A stretch of DNA of 34,230 nt, taken from assembly GCA_014874265.1 (NCBI GenBank), contig JACWAM010000058.1:1-34230 (forward strand). Reading direction: 5' to 3'. Origin of the DNA: Thermoleophilia bacterium (GTDB taxonomy: Bacteria; Actinomycetota; Thermoleophilia; BMS3ABIN01). Of the stretch, positions 7,301 through 15,465 are shown piece by piece. The position numbers were made by a program, and so were the translations under genes. Below the pieces are notes generated by a model. The model saw only the letters and a list, made by a program, of their open reading frames with translations. It searched no databases and was not told the DNA's origin. How positions within the stretch are numbered: the first letter of the stretch is position 1; each line of letters starts with the position of its first letter.

Positions 7301-8629
7301 ATGAGCGACGCTGGCAGCGTTCTGTTCGAGCCGGCGGGTGCGGCGGGGCTGCACGGCTTGTTACAGGCGCCGGCCGACAAATCCATATCGCACCGGGCGG
7401 CGATTATCGGGTCGATCTGCGATTCCCCGGTTGAGATTAAGAATTTTCTTGATGCCGCTGATACGAAATCGACTTTGGGAGCGATCGAGGCTTGCGGCGT
7501 CAAAGTGGAGCGGCTGGGTGCTGGAAGCATAATCGTGCATGGCGCCGGCCTGCGGGGGCTGCGGTCTCCGGGTGAGGGCCGGCTTATCAACTGCGGTAAT
7601 TCGGGCACGACCATGCGGCTGCTGCCCGGGGTGCTGGCCGGGCAGGAAGGTTGTTTCCTGCTCGATGGCGACAGCAGCCTCCGGCGCCGGCCGATGAATC
7701 GCATTGTCACGCCGCTTAAGACGATGGGTGTTGATATCGAAGCGCTGGGCGGCAGGTTTGCGCCGTTCAGGGTTTGCGGCGGCAGGGTGCGGCCAATCGA
7801 TTACAAGCTGCCGGTAGCGAGCGCCCAGGTCAAATCAGCGCTGCTGCTGGCTGGCCTTTACGGAGACGGCCCGACTATCGTGAGGGAGCCATCTTCCTGC
7901 CGCGACCATACCGAGATCATGCTGTTGGCGGCCGGGGCGCTGATCGAGAAGCAGGGCCTCGTCACCAGGATTTCCCCGGCCCGGCGGTTGTACCTGGAAG
8001 CGGTGACGGTGCCGGCGGATTTTTCCTCGGCCGCGTTCTTTATCGTAGCCGCCACCATCATTCCGGGTTCGAAGGTCGTGCTGCCAGCCGTGGGCGTCAA
8101 TCCAACCCGGACGGGACTGCTTGACATTTTAAGAAGCATGGGAGCCTTTATAATGGGCCATCCTGCCCCATCTGCATTCGCTGGCCGTGCGCCCTTTGAG
8201 CCGACCAATGATCTGGAAATAGTATCAACGCCGTTGCACTGGGCCGAGGTTGGCGGCGAGATTTCCGGGCGCGCGATTGACGAGCTGCCGCTTGTGGCGC
8301 TCGCGGCGGCGTTTGCCGATGGCGAGACTGTTGTCAGCGGCGCCTCCGAATTGAGAGTAAAAGAGTCCGACCGGATCAGGAGCCTGGTTGACAATCTTTC
8401 TGCGATTGGGGTTGACATTGATGCGCGTCCGGACGGCTTCGCAGTTCGCGGTGGCACGGGCATCCGCGGCGGCAAGGTAAGGAGTCTGGGCGATCACCGG
8501 ATGGCGATGCTGGGCGCCGTCGCCGGCGCCGCGTCGCGGGAAGGCGTCGAGGTGCAGGGGTTCGACTGCGTTAGCGTGTCATACCCGGGATTTCGCGAAG
8601 CGTTGATGGGGTTAATGAAGAGTGTTTAA
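7301..8629 (+). CDS. aroA: 3-phosphoshikimate 1-carboxyvinyltransferase (EPSP synthase)
   Basis: A 442-residue enzyme that transfers the enolpyruvyl group of phosphoenolpyruvate to shikimate 3-phosphate, two steps after shikimate. Clear family motifs are PADKSISHRA near the N-terminus, GNSGTTMRLLPG, DGDSSLRRRPM, LRVKESDRI and GDHRMAM near the C-terminus. The length is normal. Translation starts immediately after the tyrA stop codon, typical of coupling. The TAA stop lies inside the left arm of a GTTTAACG-type inverted repeat (8624-8636), so the repeat may have shaped the end of the gene. Confidence 0.96.
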   Translation: MSDAGSVLFEPAGAAGLHGLLQAPADKSISHRAAIIGSICDSPVEIKNFLDAADTKSTLGAIEACGVKVERLGAGSIIVHGAGLRGLRSPGEGRLINCGNSGTTMRLLPGVLAGQEGCFLLDGDSSLRRRPMNRIVTPLKTMGVDIEALGGRFAPFRVCGGRVRPIDYKLPVASAQVKSALLLAGLYGDGPTIVREPSSCRDHTEIMLLAAGALIEKQGLVTRISPARRLYLEAVTVPADFSSAAFFIVAATIIPGSKVVLPAVGVNPTRTGLLDILRSMGAFIMGHPAPSAFAGRAPFEPTNDLEIVSTPLHWAEVGGEISGRAIDELPLVALAAAFADGETVVSGASELRVKESDRIRSLVDNLSAIGVDIDARPDGFAVRGGTGIRGGKVRSLGDHRMAMLGAVAGAASREGVEVQGFDCVSVSYPGFREALMGLMKSV

Positions 8630-8662
8630 CGTTTAATGCTGTTGTTACGTTAAACGTTAAAC
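8624..8662. repeat. AACGTTAAAC inverted repeat, copy 2 (aroA-cmk)
   Basis: GTTTAACGTTTAA (8624-8636) and TTAAACGTTAAAC (8650-8662) are exact 13-base inverse arms with a 13-base loop. The left arm contains the aroA stop. It is followed by GGAATTTAAACTTGGAACTT (8675-8694), related to the TTTGAACTTTGAAC module seen before ispH and polA. It is AT-rich with no U-tract, so a weak hairpin only. Confidence 0.7.
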
Positions 8663-8707
8663 GAGGTTGTTATTGGAATTTAAACTTGGAACTTTAAACT
8701 GAAAACT

Positions 8708-9379
8708 ATGGTTATCGCTATTGATGGGCCCGCGGGGGCCGGCAAAAGCACGATTTCCCGTCTGGTTGCCGACCGCTACGGCTGGGCATATCTGGATACC
8801 GGCGCCATGTACCGCACCGTGGCGCTGCTCGCCCGCGAGCAGGGAATCGCACCGTCTGATGGCCCCGAGCTGGGGCTTCTGGCCGCCAATGTCGAGATTG
8901 GATTTAAACCCGGTCCCGGTGGCGCGCCCAGGATATTTGCCGGTTGCCGCGAAGTCACCCGGGAGATCCGCAGCCAGGAGGTGTCCGCCGAAGTCTCCGA
9001 AGTATCGGCGCACCGGCTGGTGCGCGAGGCGATGGTAGCCAGGCAGCGGGCGATTGCCGAGGCCGGCGACGTGGTGATGGACGGCAGGGACATCGGGACA
9101 GTGGTTTGCCCTGGGGCAGAGGTCAAGATCTTCCTCACTGCTTCCAACCGGGAGCGCGCCCGGAGGCGCCGCCTCGAGCTGGAAGAAAAGGGAATAATAG
9201 TAGGGCAGGCCGAGATGGAAAAAAAGATCGTGGCCAGGGACGAATATGACTCCGGGCGTGAAGTGGCGCCGCTGAAAGCCGCCGCAGATGCCGTTGTCAT
9301 CGACACTACTTCCATGACAATTCCACAGGTAGTTGATAAAGTGGAAGAAGAGATAAACCGGATGGTGGATGCCAGATAA
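8708..9379 (+). CDS. cmk: (d)CMP kinase
   Basis: A 223-residue nucleoside monophosphate kinase that phosphorylates CMP and dCMP. The P-loop GPAGAGKS spans 7-14; DTGAMYRTVAL follows in the substrate region; DGRDIGTVV and the LID region FLTASNRERARRRRLEL are all present. There is no recognisable Shine-Dalgarno before the ATG; the upstream DNA is dispersed repeat. The last five codons (MVDAR) and the TAA lie within a GGATGGTGGATGCCAGATAA sequence that also occurs, in part, beside gpsA at 16507. The natural C-terminus may therefore have been altered by repeat insertion. The cmk-plsC-ispH order is common in Gram-positive lineages. Confidence 0.95.
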   Translation: MVIAIDGPAGAGKSTISRLVADRYGWAYLDTGAMYRTVALLAREQGIAPSDGPELGLLAANVEIGFKPGPGGAPRIFAGCREVTREIRSQEVSAEVSEVSAHRLVREAMVARQRAIAEAGDVVMDGRDIGTVVCPGAEVKIFLTASNRERARRRRLELEEKGIIVGQAEMEKKIVARDEYDSGREVAPLKAAADAVVIDTTSMTIPQVVDKVEEEINRMVDAR

Positions 9380-9426
9380 ACGTTAGACGTTTAACGTAAA
9401 TCCTAAAAATGGAAACCGGTAACTTG
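9360..9426. repeat. Dispersed repeat, copy 3, spanning cmk stop and plsC start
   Basis: The modules are GGATGGTGGATG, then GGATGCCAGATAAACGTTA (9367-9385), then CGTTTAACGTAA (9388-9399), then TAAAAATGG-AACCGGTAACTT (9404-9425). All but the first recur in the same order at 16507-16572, before polA. TAAACGT/ACGTTTA (9377-9383 and 9387-9393) forms a small hairpin around TAG. The cmk stop and the plsC ATG are both inside the repeat. Confidence 0.75.
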
Positions 9427-10020
9427 TCTTCTTTCATTTACGCCATTGCTCGCATTATCTTGACGGTGCCGCTGACGCTGATTTACCGGATCAGGATTAG
9501 TGGCGCGGAGAACTGGCCACGCCAGGGGCCGGCCGTGATTGCTTCGAGCCACGCCAGCAATCTTGATCCATGCCTGGTCGGGATTGCTTTTCCCGGCCAG
9601 ATTCGCTGGATGGCGAAGGCGGAGCTCTGGAAAGCGCCGGGACTGGGCTGGCTGATCACCAGGTTGGGAGCCTTTCCCGTTCGCCGCGGTGAATCGGACC
9701 GCGAGGCGGTGCGCCGCGCTCGCGAGCTGCTCCAGGAAGGTTTTATCGTTGGCATGTTTCCCGAGGGGACGCGCCAGCGCCAGGGGCTTCTGGGAGAAGC
9801 GCAGCCGGGCGTGGGCATGCTGGCGGCGCGGCCTGGCGTTCCCGTGATTCCGGTCCGCATCCGTGGCGACGAGCGGGTGATGCGCGGCTGGCTTCCGGGC
9901 CTGCCCACGATCAGTATTACCGTTGGCAAACCGGTAGTTTTTGACATTCAGGACCTGTCCCGCGGGCGCGCTTACCGTGAATCCGCCAACCGGATCATGT
10001 CAGCCATCGCTAATCTATGA
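9409..10020 (+). CDS. plsC: 1-acyl-sn-glycerol-3-phosphate acyltransferase (PlsC family)
   Basis: A 203-residue membrane-associated acyltransferase that acylates lysophosphatidate to phosphatidate. Acyltransferase motif I is the H48-x4-D53 pair in SSHASNLDP; motif III is FPEGTR (117-122); a VIPVRI block lies near motif IV. A hydrophobic N-terminal helix (about 9-27) should anchor it to the inner membrane. The ATG and the first residues (METGNL) fall inside a dispersed repeat, and there is no Shine-Dalgarno. No later in-frame Met precedes motif I, so this start is kept with some doubt. With plsY and gpsA about 5 kb downstream, it completes the route from glycerol 3-phosphate to phosphatidate. 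Confidence 0.92.
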   Translation: METGNLSSFIYAIARIILTVPLTLIYRIRISGAENWPRQGPAVIASSHASNLDPCLVGIAFPGQIRWMAKAELWKAPGLGWLITRLGAFPVRRGESDREAVRRARELLQEGFIVGMFPEGTRQRQGLLGEAQPGVGMLAARPGVPVIPVRIRGDERVMRGWLPGLPTISITVGKPVVFDIQDLSRGRAYRESANRIMSAIANL

Positions 10021-10158
10021 TGGTGGATGGATAAAAGCGGATGGTGGATGGCAGACGGTGGATGCTGAAAAACCCAGGTCTTGGTGAATTACTTGGCCAA
10101 ACAGCTAAATAAAGACATATTTCTTTTGAACTTTGAACTTTGATCTTGGAACTAAGCC
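10021..10158. repeat. GGTGGATG tandem units and TTTGAAC units, copy 4 (plsC-ispH)
   Basis: Three GGTGGATG units lie within about 45 bases of the plsC stop (near 10022, 10042 and 10058), spaced by GATAAAAGCGGAT and GCAGAC pieces. About 60 bases later come TTTTGAACTTTGAACTTTGAT and TTGGAACTAAG (10124-10155). The first part matches the repeat at the cmk-plsC junction and the second matches DNA just before polA. There is no gene here. Confidence 0.6.
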
Positions 10159-10159
10159 A

Positions 10160-11017
10160 GTGAGAATCCTCATCTCCAAACGGGGCGGTTACTGCTACGG
10201 CGTTCAGCGCGCTCTTAAGATCGCGCACCGGGCGGCGCAAGACTCCCCGGGGCCTGTCCATACTTTAGGGCCGATCATTCATAATCCCGGTGTGGTCAAA
10301 TCGCTGGCGGCCGCCGGCGTTTCGCCGGTGGAGTCTCTCGAAGAGGCCGGCAGCGGCGGCACCATTATCCTGCGCACCCACGGTGTCACTCCTCAGGTTG
10401 CGGCCGACGCCGGCAAGCTGGGGTTGGTAATCGTCGACGCCACCTGTCCCTACGTGAAGATTGCCCAGGAAAAAGCCTCCTCCCTCCGCGAGCAGGGTTT
10501 CTTGCCGGTCATTCTCGGAGAGCACGAACATCCGGAAGTGGTGGCGCTCATCGCCAACGCCGGCAAGGATACGATCGTGGTGGACAAAGCAGAAGAGATC
10601 GATCCGGAACGGGTGCGGGGAAAGAAGGTGGGTGTAGTCGTGCAGACAACCCAGGCGAGCGCCAACCTGTCAGCGCTGGTCTCGTGCCTGTCCCCGGTTT
10701 GCCGTGAGCTTCTTGTCCACAACACGATGTGCAACGCGACTCAGAAATGTCAGGAAGAAGCACTCCGGCTGGCCTCGGAAGCAGATGCGGTCGTGGTAAT
10801 TGGCGGCCGCAACAGCGCCAACACAACAAGATTGGCAAAACTGTGCCAAGAAGTCCAGCCACGCACTCATCATATCGAGGATGTCCAGGAGCTTGATCCG
10901 GAGTGGTTTGCCGGCGCCGCCACCATCGCCATCACCGCCGGGGCTTCAACGCCTCCGGAGCAGATGGAAGCGGTATCCGATTGGCTGGCCGGGATGGATT
11001 CCGGCCATTCGCATTAG
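10160..11017 (+). CDS. ispH: 4-hydroxy-3-methylbut-2-enyl diphosphate reductase
   Basis: A 285-residue iron-sulfur enzyme that makes isopentenyl and dimethylallyl diphosphate in the last step of the MEP isoprenoid pathway. Starting at the GTG at 10160, the three cluster cysteines are C12 (GYCYGV), C96 (ATCPYV) and C191 (NTMCNAT). H124 and E126 (EHEHPEV) are in place, and GGRNSANT is present. C12, C96, H124 and E126 then match the numbering known for the E. coli enzyme, which supports this start. A longer reading from a TTG at 10133 would begin inside the TTTGAAC repeat and is less likely. The Shine-Dalgarno is weak. The gene overlaps the convergent pirin gene by four bases. Confidence 0.95.
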   Translation: MRILISKRGGYCYGVQRALKIAHRAAQDSPGPVHTLGPIIHNPGVVKSLAAAGVSPVESLEEAGSGGTIILRTHGVTPQVAADAGKLGLVIVDATCPYVKIAQEKASSLREQGFLPVILGEHEHPEVVALIANAGKDTIVVDKAEEIDPERVRGKKVGVVVQTTQASANLSALVSCLSPVCRELLVHNTMCNATQKCQEEALRLASEADAVVVIGGRNSANTTRLAKLCQEVQPRTHHIEDVQELDPEWFAGAATIAITAGASTPPEQMEAVSDWLAGMDSGHSH

Positions 11018-11808
11018 GAGATTCCGTCTGTCCGCCTGTTGGTTCGCCTGATGCCATAGTGGTTTCCCACCGCCAGCGGCACCTGCACGGCCAGCAGCTC
11101 CGTATCCCGCGCCGCTTCGAACAAGACGCTGATCCCGCCGATCACTTTAGCGGCGCCGAGTTCCGGAATCGGAAGTCCGTTCAGGGAAACCGGGCCGCCT
11201 TCCAGGACATAAACATAAGCGCCACGTCCGACCCCCAGCTCGCATTCGACAGACTTTCCCGCCTGCAGAAACGACGCGTATATAATTGCATCAGAGGCGA
11301 TCGGCAGCGCCCCTTCATGTTCGTTTGACACCAGCGCCAGCAACCTGTTCGTCCTCTCACCTGGCTCGACTTTCTTCACCTGGAACGATGGATCCAGGTC
11401 CTGTTCCCACGGCAGAAACCACATCTGGATAAATCTCATCGGCTTGTCCATCCGGTTGTTGATCTCCGCGTGCCACATGCCACGGCCGACGGTAGTATGC
11501 TGCACCCATCCCTTTTCCAGAATGTTGCCGATGCCGTTTTCATCGGCGTGCCGGAACTCGCCGCCGGCGCAATAAGTGACGACTTCGATGTTTCGGTGCG
11601 GATGCAGCGGCCAGGTAGCTCCCGGCGAGAGCGTATCGTCATTAAACACCCGGAGCGTGCCAAAGTGAGTGTACTCTCGCTCCGTGTACTCGTCGAAAGA
11701 AAAATGCCAGCGCCCGTCAAAGCTGCCGTTCTCGATCTTTCCATGCGAGCGGTAGATGTCCTCAGGGGAGCGGATAAAAATCGACTGTTTGTTCTTTGTC
11801 TGTTTCAT
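11014..11808 (-). CDS. Pirin family protein (bicupin)
   Basis: A 264-residue cupin-superfamily protein. The N-terminal cupin has the pirin metal ligands H69 and H71 (PLHPHRNIE) and H113 and E115 (GRGMWHAEI). The C-terminal cupin (about 150-255) has YVYVLEGG and LFEAARDTELLAVQVP. Some bacterial pirins have quercetin 2,3-dioxygenase activity and others regulate metabolic enzymes; the specific role here is unknown. The ATG at 11808 is preferred. A TTG at 11823 would add five residues; neither has a good ribosome-binding site. It is the only minus-strand gene between 5 kb and the right edge, and its 3' end overlaps that of ispH, so the two transcripts must be antisense at their ends. Confidence 0.9.
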   Translation of the reverse strand: MKQTKNKQSIFIRSPEDIYRSHGKIENGSFDGRWHFSFDEYTEREYTHFGTLRVFNDDTLSPGATWPLHPHRNIEVVTYCAGGEFRHADENGIGNILEKGWVQHTTVGRGMWHAEINNRMDKPMRFIQMWFLPWEQDLDPSFQVKKVEPGERTNRLLALVSNEHEGALPIASDAIIYASFLQAGKSVECELGVGRGAYVYVLEGGPVSLNGLPIPELGAAKVIGGISVLFEAARDTELLAVQVPLAVGNHYGIRRTNRRTDGIS

Positions 11809-11823
11809 GCCAGTTAGTTTCAA

Positions 11824-12065
11824 GTCTCATGGCGACGGCTGCCGCCAATGCAAAAGACTGATTGCTTGCCATTTCCGGTGAATGCCGGGTGGCCGGACAT
11901 CTTAATTATTTACGCGTGCAGGCGGATTTAAACTTTGCCCGTAAGTCAGTAATCGCCGGTTATCGTCCCCTGCATATCGCCGTCCCTCGGCCCGGGCCGG
12001 ATGATGGAACTCATTTAAAGATGTCCAGATAAGGCGGATGATCAGTAAATGTTAAAATAAGGTAC
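11824..12065. other. Divergent intergenic region between pirin and DUF512 genes
   Basis: There is no gene here. A TAAAAT hexamer at 12053-12058 lies only eight bases before the ATG at 12066; if it is a -10 element the DUF512 transcript would be almost leaderless. No convincing -35 accompanies it. AAGG at 12060-12062 could instead be part of a weak Shine-Dalgarno. Confidence 0.3.
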
Positions 12066-13400
12066 ATGCATTCTTCCTTAAGCAGCAAAGTTTACCCTGC
12101 AAATGCTGAGGTTGCCGCTGTTCTTCCCGGCAGCCCGGCGGCGGCGTCCGGCATCAGGGAAAGGGACATCGTCCTCAGCCTCGGCGGCAAGACCCTCCGG
12201 GATATCATCGATTACCAGTTCTGCCTGGAGCCGGGCGTCCAGGAAGTCGCTGTCAGGCGGGGTGGAGATGTTTTGACTTTTTTGCTTGAATATAATGAAA
12301 AGAGCGATCCGGGCATCCGTTTTCGCCACGCGCTTTTCGACGGCGTCCGCCGCTGCCGGAATCACTGCCTTTTCTGTTTTATCGATCAGCTTCCGCCGGG
12401 CCTCAGGGAGTCTCTTTACCTCAAGGACGACGATTACCGCCTGTCATTCCTGCACGGGAACTTCGTCACTCTCAACAACCTGACTGGGGACGACCTTAAA
12501 CGTTTGCGGCGCCAGCGCCTGGGTCCGCTGCATGTGTCGGTGCATGCGACCTCGCCGGTGATCCGGGCGCACATGATGGGCTGCTCCCGGCAGGCTGCCA
12601 CCGAGGGGCTGCAGGCGCTGAAGACGTTGGGAAGCGCCGGCATCCCGCTGCATGCCCAGATCGTCCTCTGTCCCGGAATCAACGATGGACAGGTGTTAAA
12701 GCAGACGGTCGCGGACCTGGCCGGCATTCCCGGCGTGGCCAGCGCCGGTGTCGTGCCGGTGGCTGTTGCCGCGCCGGATGCCGGACCTGCGGGCCCTGCG
12801 GCGCGCCCGGTTTCTCGCCGGGCCGCTCTTAAGGCGGTTGACGAGAAGATCTGCCGGCGGGTGATCGAGCCTGTTTCCGTCTGGCAGGAACGTTTTCGCC
12901 AGGAGCGCGGCCATGGATTTGTCTACGCGGCCGACGAGTTTTACCTGAAGGCGGGACTGCCGCTGCCGCCGGTGGGAGATTATGACGGCTTTCCCCAGTA
13001 TGAGAACGGAATTGGTATCGCCGCCACGTTCATCGCGGAGCTGCCGCAGTTTGGCGAAAAGCTTTACCTGGAAGGGCTCCCTGCCGCCGGCGTCTATCTG
13101 TTGAGCGGCGAGCTGGCGGCGCCGCTGATCGAATTTGCCTGTGGCAAGCTGACCAGGTCAACCGGTGGCGCCTTTCGACCGCTTGTTGTCAAAAACGGGC
13201 TCTTTGGTCAGCATGTGACTGTTACCGGCCTTCTGGGAGGCAAAGAGATAATGGCAGCAGCCTTGAGTAGTGGCCTGGGAAGCGGCGACCGGCTGCTGAT
13301 TCCTGCCGTCTGTCTCGAAAGCACCCGGAGGTGCTTCCTCGACAACGTTACCATTGAGGAGCTTGATGAAACTCTCGATTGCGGTATCAAAATTGTCTGA
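12066..13400 (+). CDS. PDZ - radical SAM - DUF512 protein
   Basis: A 444-residue protein of the conserved DUF512 family, function unknown. Residues 1 to about 75 form a PDZ-like domain (VLPGSPAAASGIRERDIVLSLGG). A radical-SAM segment follows with CRNHCLFC, giving C97, C101 and C104 (Cx3Cx2C) for a 4Fe-4S cluster, then FIDQLPPGLR and a DDDYRLSFLHGNFVTL block. The DUF512 domain (about 240-440) ends with CLESTRRCFLDNVT. The family typically lies next to der, as here (30 bases upstream), suggesting a link to ribosome biogenesis or translation, but no substrate is established. Database names calling it a NifB/MoaA-like oxidoreductase reflect only the radical-SAM part. Confidence 0.88.
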   Translation: MHSSLSSKVYPANAEVAAVLPGSPAAASGIRERDIVLSLGGKTLRDIIDYQFCLEPGVQEVAVRRGGDVLTFLLEYNEKSDPGIRFRHALFDGVRRCRNHCLFCFIDQLPPGLRESLYLKDDDYRLSFLHGNFVTLNNLTGDDLKRLRRQRLGPLHVSVHATSPVIRAHMMGCSRQAATEGLQALKTLGSAGIPLHAQIVLCPGINDGQVLKQTVADLAGIPGVASAGVVPVAVAAPDAGPAGPAARPVSRRAALKAVDEKICRRVIEPVSVWQERFRQERGHGFVYAADEFYLKAGLPLPPVGDYDGFPQYENGIGIAATFIAELPQFGEKLYLEGLPAAGVYLLSGELAAPLIEFACGKLTRSTGGAFRPLVVKNGLFGQHVTVTGLLGGKEIMAAALSSGLGSGDRLLIPAVCLESTRRCFLDNVTIEELDETLDCGIKIV

Positions 13401-13430
13401 GTTTTCAGCCGTTCACCATCTATCTGCCTG

Positions 13431-14744
13431 ATGATCGCTCTTCCTAAAGTTGCCGTCGTCGGCTATCCGAATGTCGGTAAATCTACGCTGGTGAACCGCC
13501 TGTCGGGCCGGCGGGAGGCGGTTGTGCACCGGCGCGCTGGCGTCACCCGGGACCGCAAGGAGGTCCAGGTGGAATGGACGGGGAGCAGTTTCACGCTGGT
13601 TGACACCGGCGGCGTGGACACCGCGGACCGGCGGGAAATGGCCCGGCAGGTCCGGGCCCAGGCACAGGCGGCCCTGGCTGAATCGGCGCTGGTTCTGCTG
13701 GTTGTTGACGGCGCCACCGGCATCGGCCCGGGAGATGAGGATCTGGCACAGATTGTCCGTTTAAGCAAGAGACCGTCGCTGCTGGTGGTCAACAAGATTG
13801 ATGATTTTAGCCCGGTTGATCTCATTCACGAATTTTATGCTCTGGGGATGGGCGAGCCGGTGCCGCTGAGCGCTATCCACGGCACCGGCAGCGGCGACCT
13901 GCTTGATTTGATCGTGTCCCGGCTGGAAGAGCAGGGCTTAAGCCTGGAGCCCGGCGGGGCTCCGGAGATCAGCATCGCCATCGCCGGCCGACCCAACGCG
14001 GGCAAGTCGTCGCTGCTTAACCGGATCCTTGGGGAGGAGCGCGTGATTGTTTCAGCCGAGCCGGGGACCACCAGGGACAGTATTGACACTGTGGTAGAGA
14101 TGGAAGGAGACGGGTTCCGTTTCATCGACACCGCCGGCCTGCGCAAGCCGGGCCGGCTCCGGGGGGAGGAGGTGGAATATTTCAGCCGGGTGCGGGCGCT
14201 GGCGGCGCTGGAGAAGGCGGAGGTGGCGCTGGTGTTGATCGATTCCACCACGGGGCTGACGGATTACGATCTGACGATTATTGCTGAAGCGGCCCGCCGC
14301 CGGTGCGCGACGGCCATTCTGTTAAACAAGTCGGACCTGGCCGGGCTTGACCGGAAGGATCTTGAATGGCGCCTCGGCCGCAAGACAACGCTGAAGCCGC
14401 CGTTTATGGTTACTTCCGCGGTTACCGGACGAGGAATCGGCGATATCCTGCCGCTGGTCCGCCACCTGCACGGTTTATACACCGCTCATCTTCCGACGCG
14501 GGAGCTGAACCGGTTCCTGGCGGAGATCAAGGCGGCGCACTCGCCGCCGCTGGTGCGGGGCAAGCAGCTGAAAATGTATTACATCAGCCAGCCGCGGACG
14601 GCTCCACCACAAATAATAGTGCAAGTAAACACCAAGGGCCTCATCACCCGTCCCTACGCGACGTATTTCGAGAACTCGATGCGGGAGCGCTTCGGTTACC
14701 AGGGCTGCCCGCTTGTAATACAATTCAGAGGGAAGAAAGGGTAA
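13431..14744 (+). CDS. der: Ribosome-biogenesis GTPase Der (EngA)
   Basis: A 437-residue double GTPase that acts in 50S ribosomal subunit assembly. The first G domain carries GYPNVGKS (11-18), a DTGG switch II and NKID. The second carries GRPNAGKS (about residue 186), DTAG and NKSD. A C-terminal KH-like domain (about 350-437) includes KMYYISQPRTAPPQ and the PLVIQFRGKK end. All nucleotide-binding motifs are intact. The start lacks a Shine-Dalgarno. The DUF512 gene ends 30 bases upstream. The stop is embedded in an AACGTTTTCGAACGTT palindrome and plsY follows. Confidence 0.96.
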   Translation: MIALPKVAVVGYPNVGKSTLVNRLSGRREAVVHRRAGVTRDRKEVQVEWTGSSFTLVDTGGVDTADRREMARQVRAQAQAALAESALVLLVVDGATGIGPGDEDLAQIVRLSKRPSLLVVNKIDDFSPVDLIHEFYALGMGEPVPLSAIHGTGSGDLLDLIVSRLEEQGLSLEPGGAPEISIAIAGRPNAGKSSLLNRILGEERVIVSAEPGTTRDSIDTVVEMEGDGFRFIDTAGLRKPGRLRGEEVEYFSRVRALAALEKAEVALVLIDSTTGLTDYDLTIIAEAARRRCATAILLNKSDLAGLDRKDLEWRLGRKTTLKPPFMVTSAVTGRGIGDILPLVRHLHGLYTAHLPTRELNRFLAEIKAAHSPPLVRGKQLKMYYISQPRTAPPQIIVQVNTKGLITRPYATYFENSMRERFGYQGCPLVIQFRGKKG

Positions 14745-14772
14745 CGTTTTCGAACGTTAAACATTAAACAAA
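14742..14772. repeat. AACGTTAAAC repeat, copy 5 (der-plsY)
   Basis: The der stop is followed by AACGTTTTCGAACGTT (AACGTT arms around TTCG), then AAACATTAAACAAACG. A TAAACATTAA-like piece also occurs in the gpsA-polA copy. It can form a short hairpin with a stable UUCG-type loop. No U-tract follows. Confidence 0.6.
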
Positions 14773-14781
14773 CGAGCAAGC

Positions 14782-15465
14782 ATGTTAACTGCAATCATTT
14801 TCATCATCGGGGGCTATATCCTTGGTTCGGTTCCCTTCGCCATCGTCATCGGCAAGGGTGTCTACCATGTAGACGTTCGCGAGTCCGGCAGCGGCAATAT
14901 TGGCACTACCAACGTTTTCCGCGTCATTGGGAAGCAAGCGGGAATGCTGGTCTATATCTGCGACACCTGCAAGGGATTTTTACCTGTTTTTCTGGCGGCG
15001 CGGCTGACCGGCGGCGGCAGCGCCGCTCTCGTGGCGGTCCTGACCGCCGGCGCCGTCATTGCCGGCCATACCTGGCCGGTCTGGCTCCGGGGCAAAGGGG
15101 GCAAGGGAGTGGCTGCCGGCGGCGGCAGCATTATCGCTCTGATGCCTGTCCTTTTTGTAGTGGCGTTTGCCATCTTCTGGGTTGTCCTGCTGGCCGGCCG
15201 GATGGTGTCAGTTGCCTCGGTTGCCGCCGCCGTTGGTTTTGGCGCCGCCGCGCTCATCACGGGGCAGCCGATGCCATATATCATCTTCGCCCTTCTTGGG
15301 ACCGCCGTGATCATTTATGCTCATCGCGCCAATTTCAAGCGGCTGCGGCGCGGCAACGAAAACCGGGTGACTTTCCCCTGGAACAGAAAAGCCACCGGGA
15401 CGGACGGAGGTTCCGGCGGAAAGGACCGGACTGCCGGCGGCGGCAAGGGGGAGCTGGCCGGATGA
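14782..15465 (+). CDS. plsY: Acyl-phosphate:glycerol-3-phosphate acyltransferase PlsY
   Basis: A 227-residue integral membrane protein that transfers an acyl group from acyl phosphate to glycerol 3-phosphate, the first step of phospholipid synthesis. The three PlsY motifs are visible: SGNIGTTNVFR (about 38-48), GHTWPVWLRGKGGKGVA (about 95-111) and the C-terminal HRANFKRLRRGNE. Five or so hydrophobic helices fill the rest. A hydrophilic Gly/Lys-rich tail of about 30 residues extends past the usual end. It overlaps gpsA by four bases (ATGA), so lipid precursor supply and use are translationally coupled. Confidence 0.95.
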   Translation: MLTAIIFIIGGYILGSVPFAIVIGKGVYHVDVRESGSGNIGTTNVFRVIGKQAGMLVYICDTCKGFLPVFLAARLTGGGSAALVAVLTAGAVIAGHTWPVWLRGKGGKGVAAGGGSIIALMPVLFVVAFAIFWVVLLAGRMVSVASVAAAVGFGAAALITGQPMPYIIFALLGTAVIIYAHRANFKRLRRGNENRVTFPWNRKATGTDGGSGGKDRTAGGGKGELAG

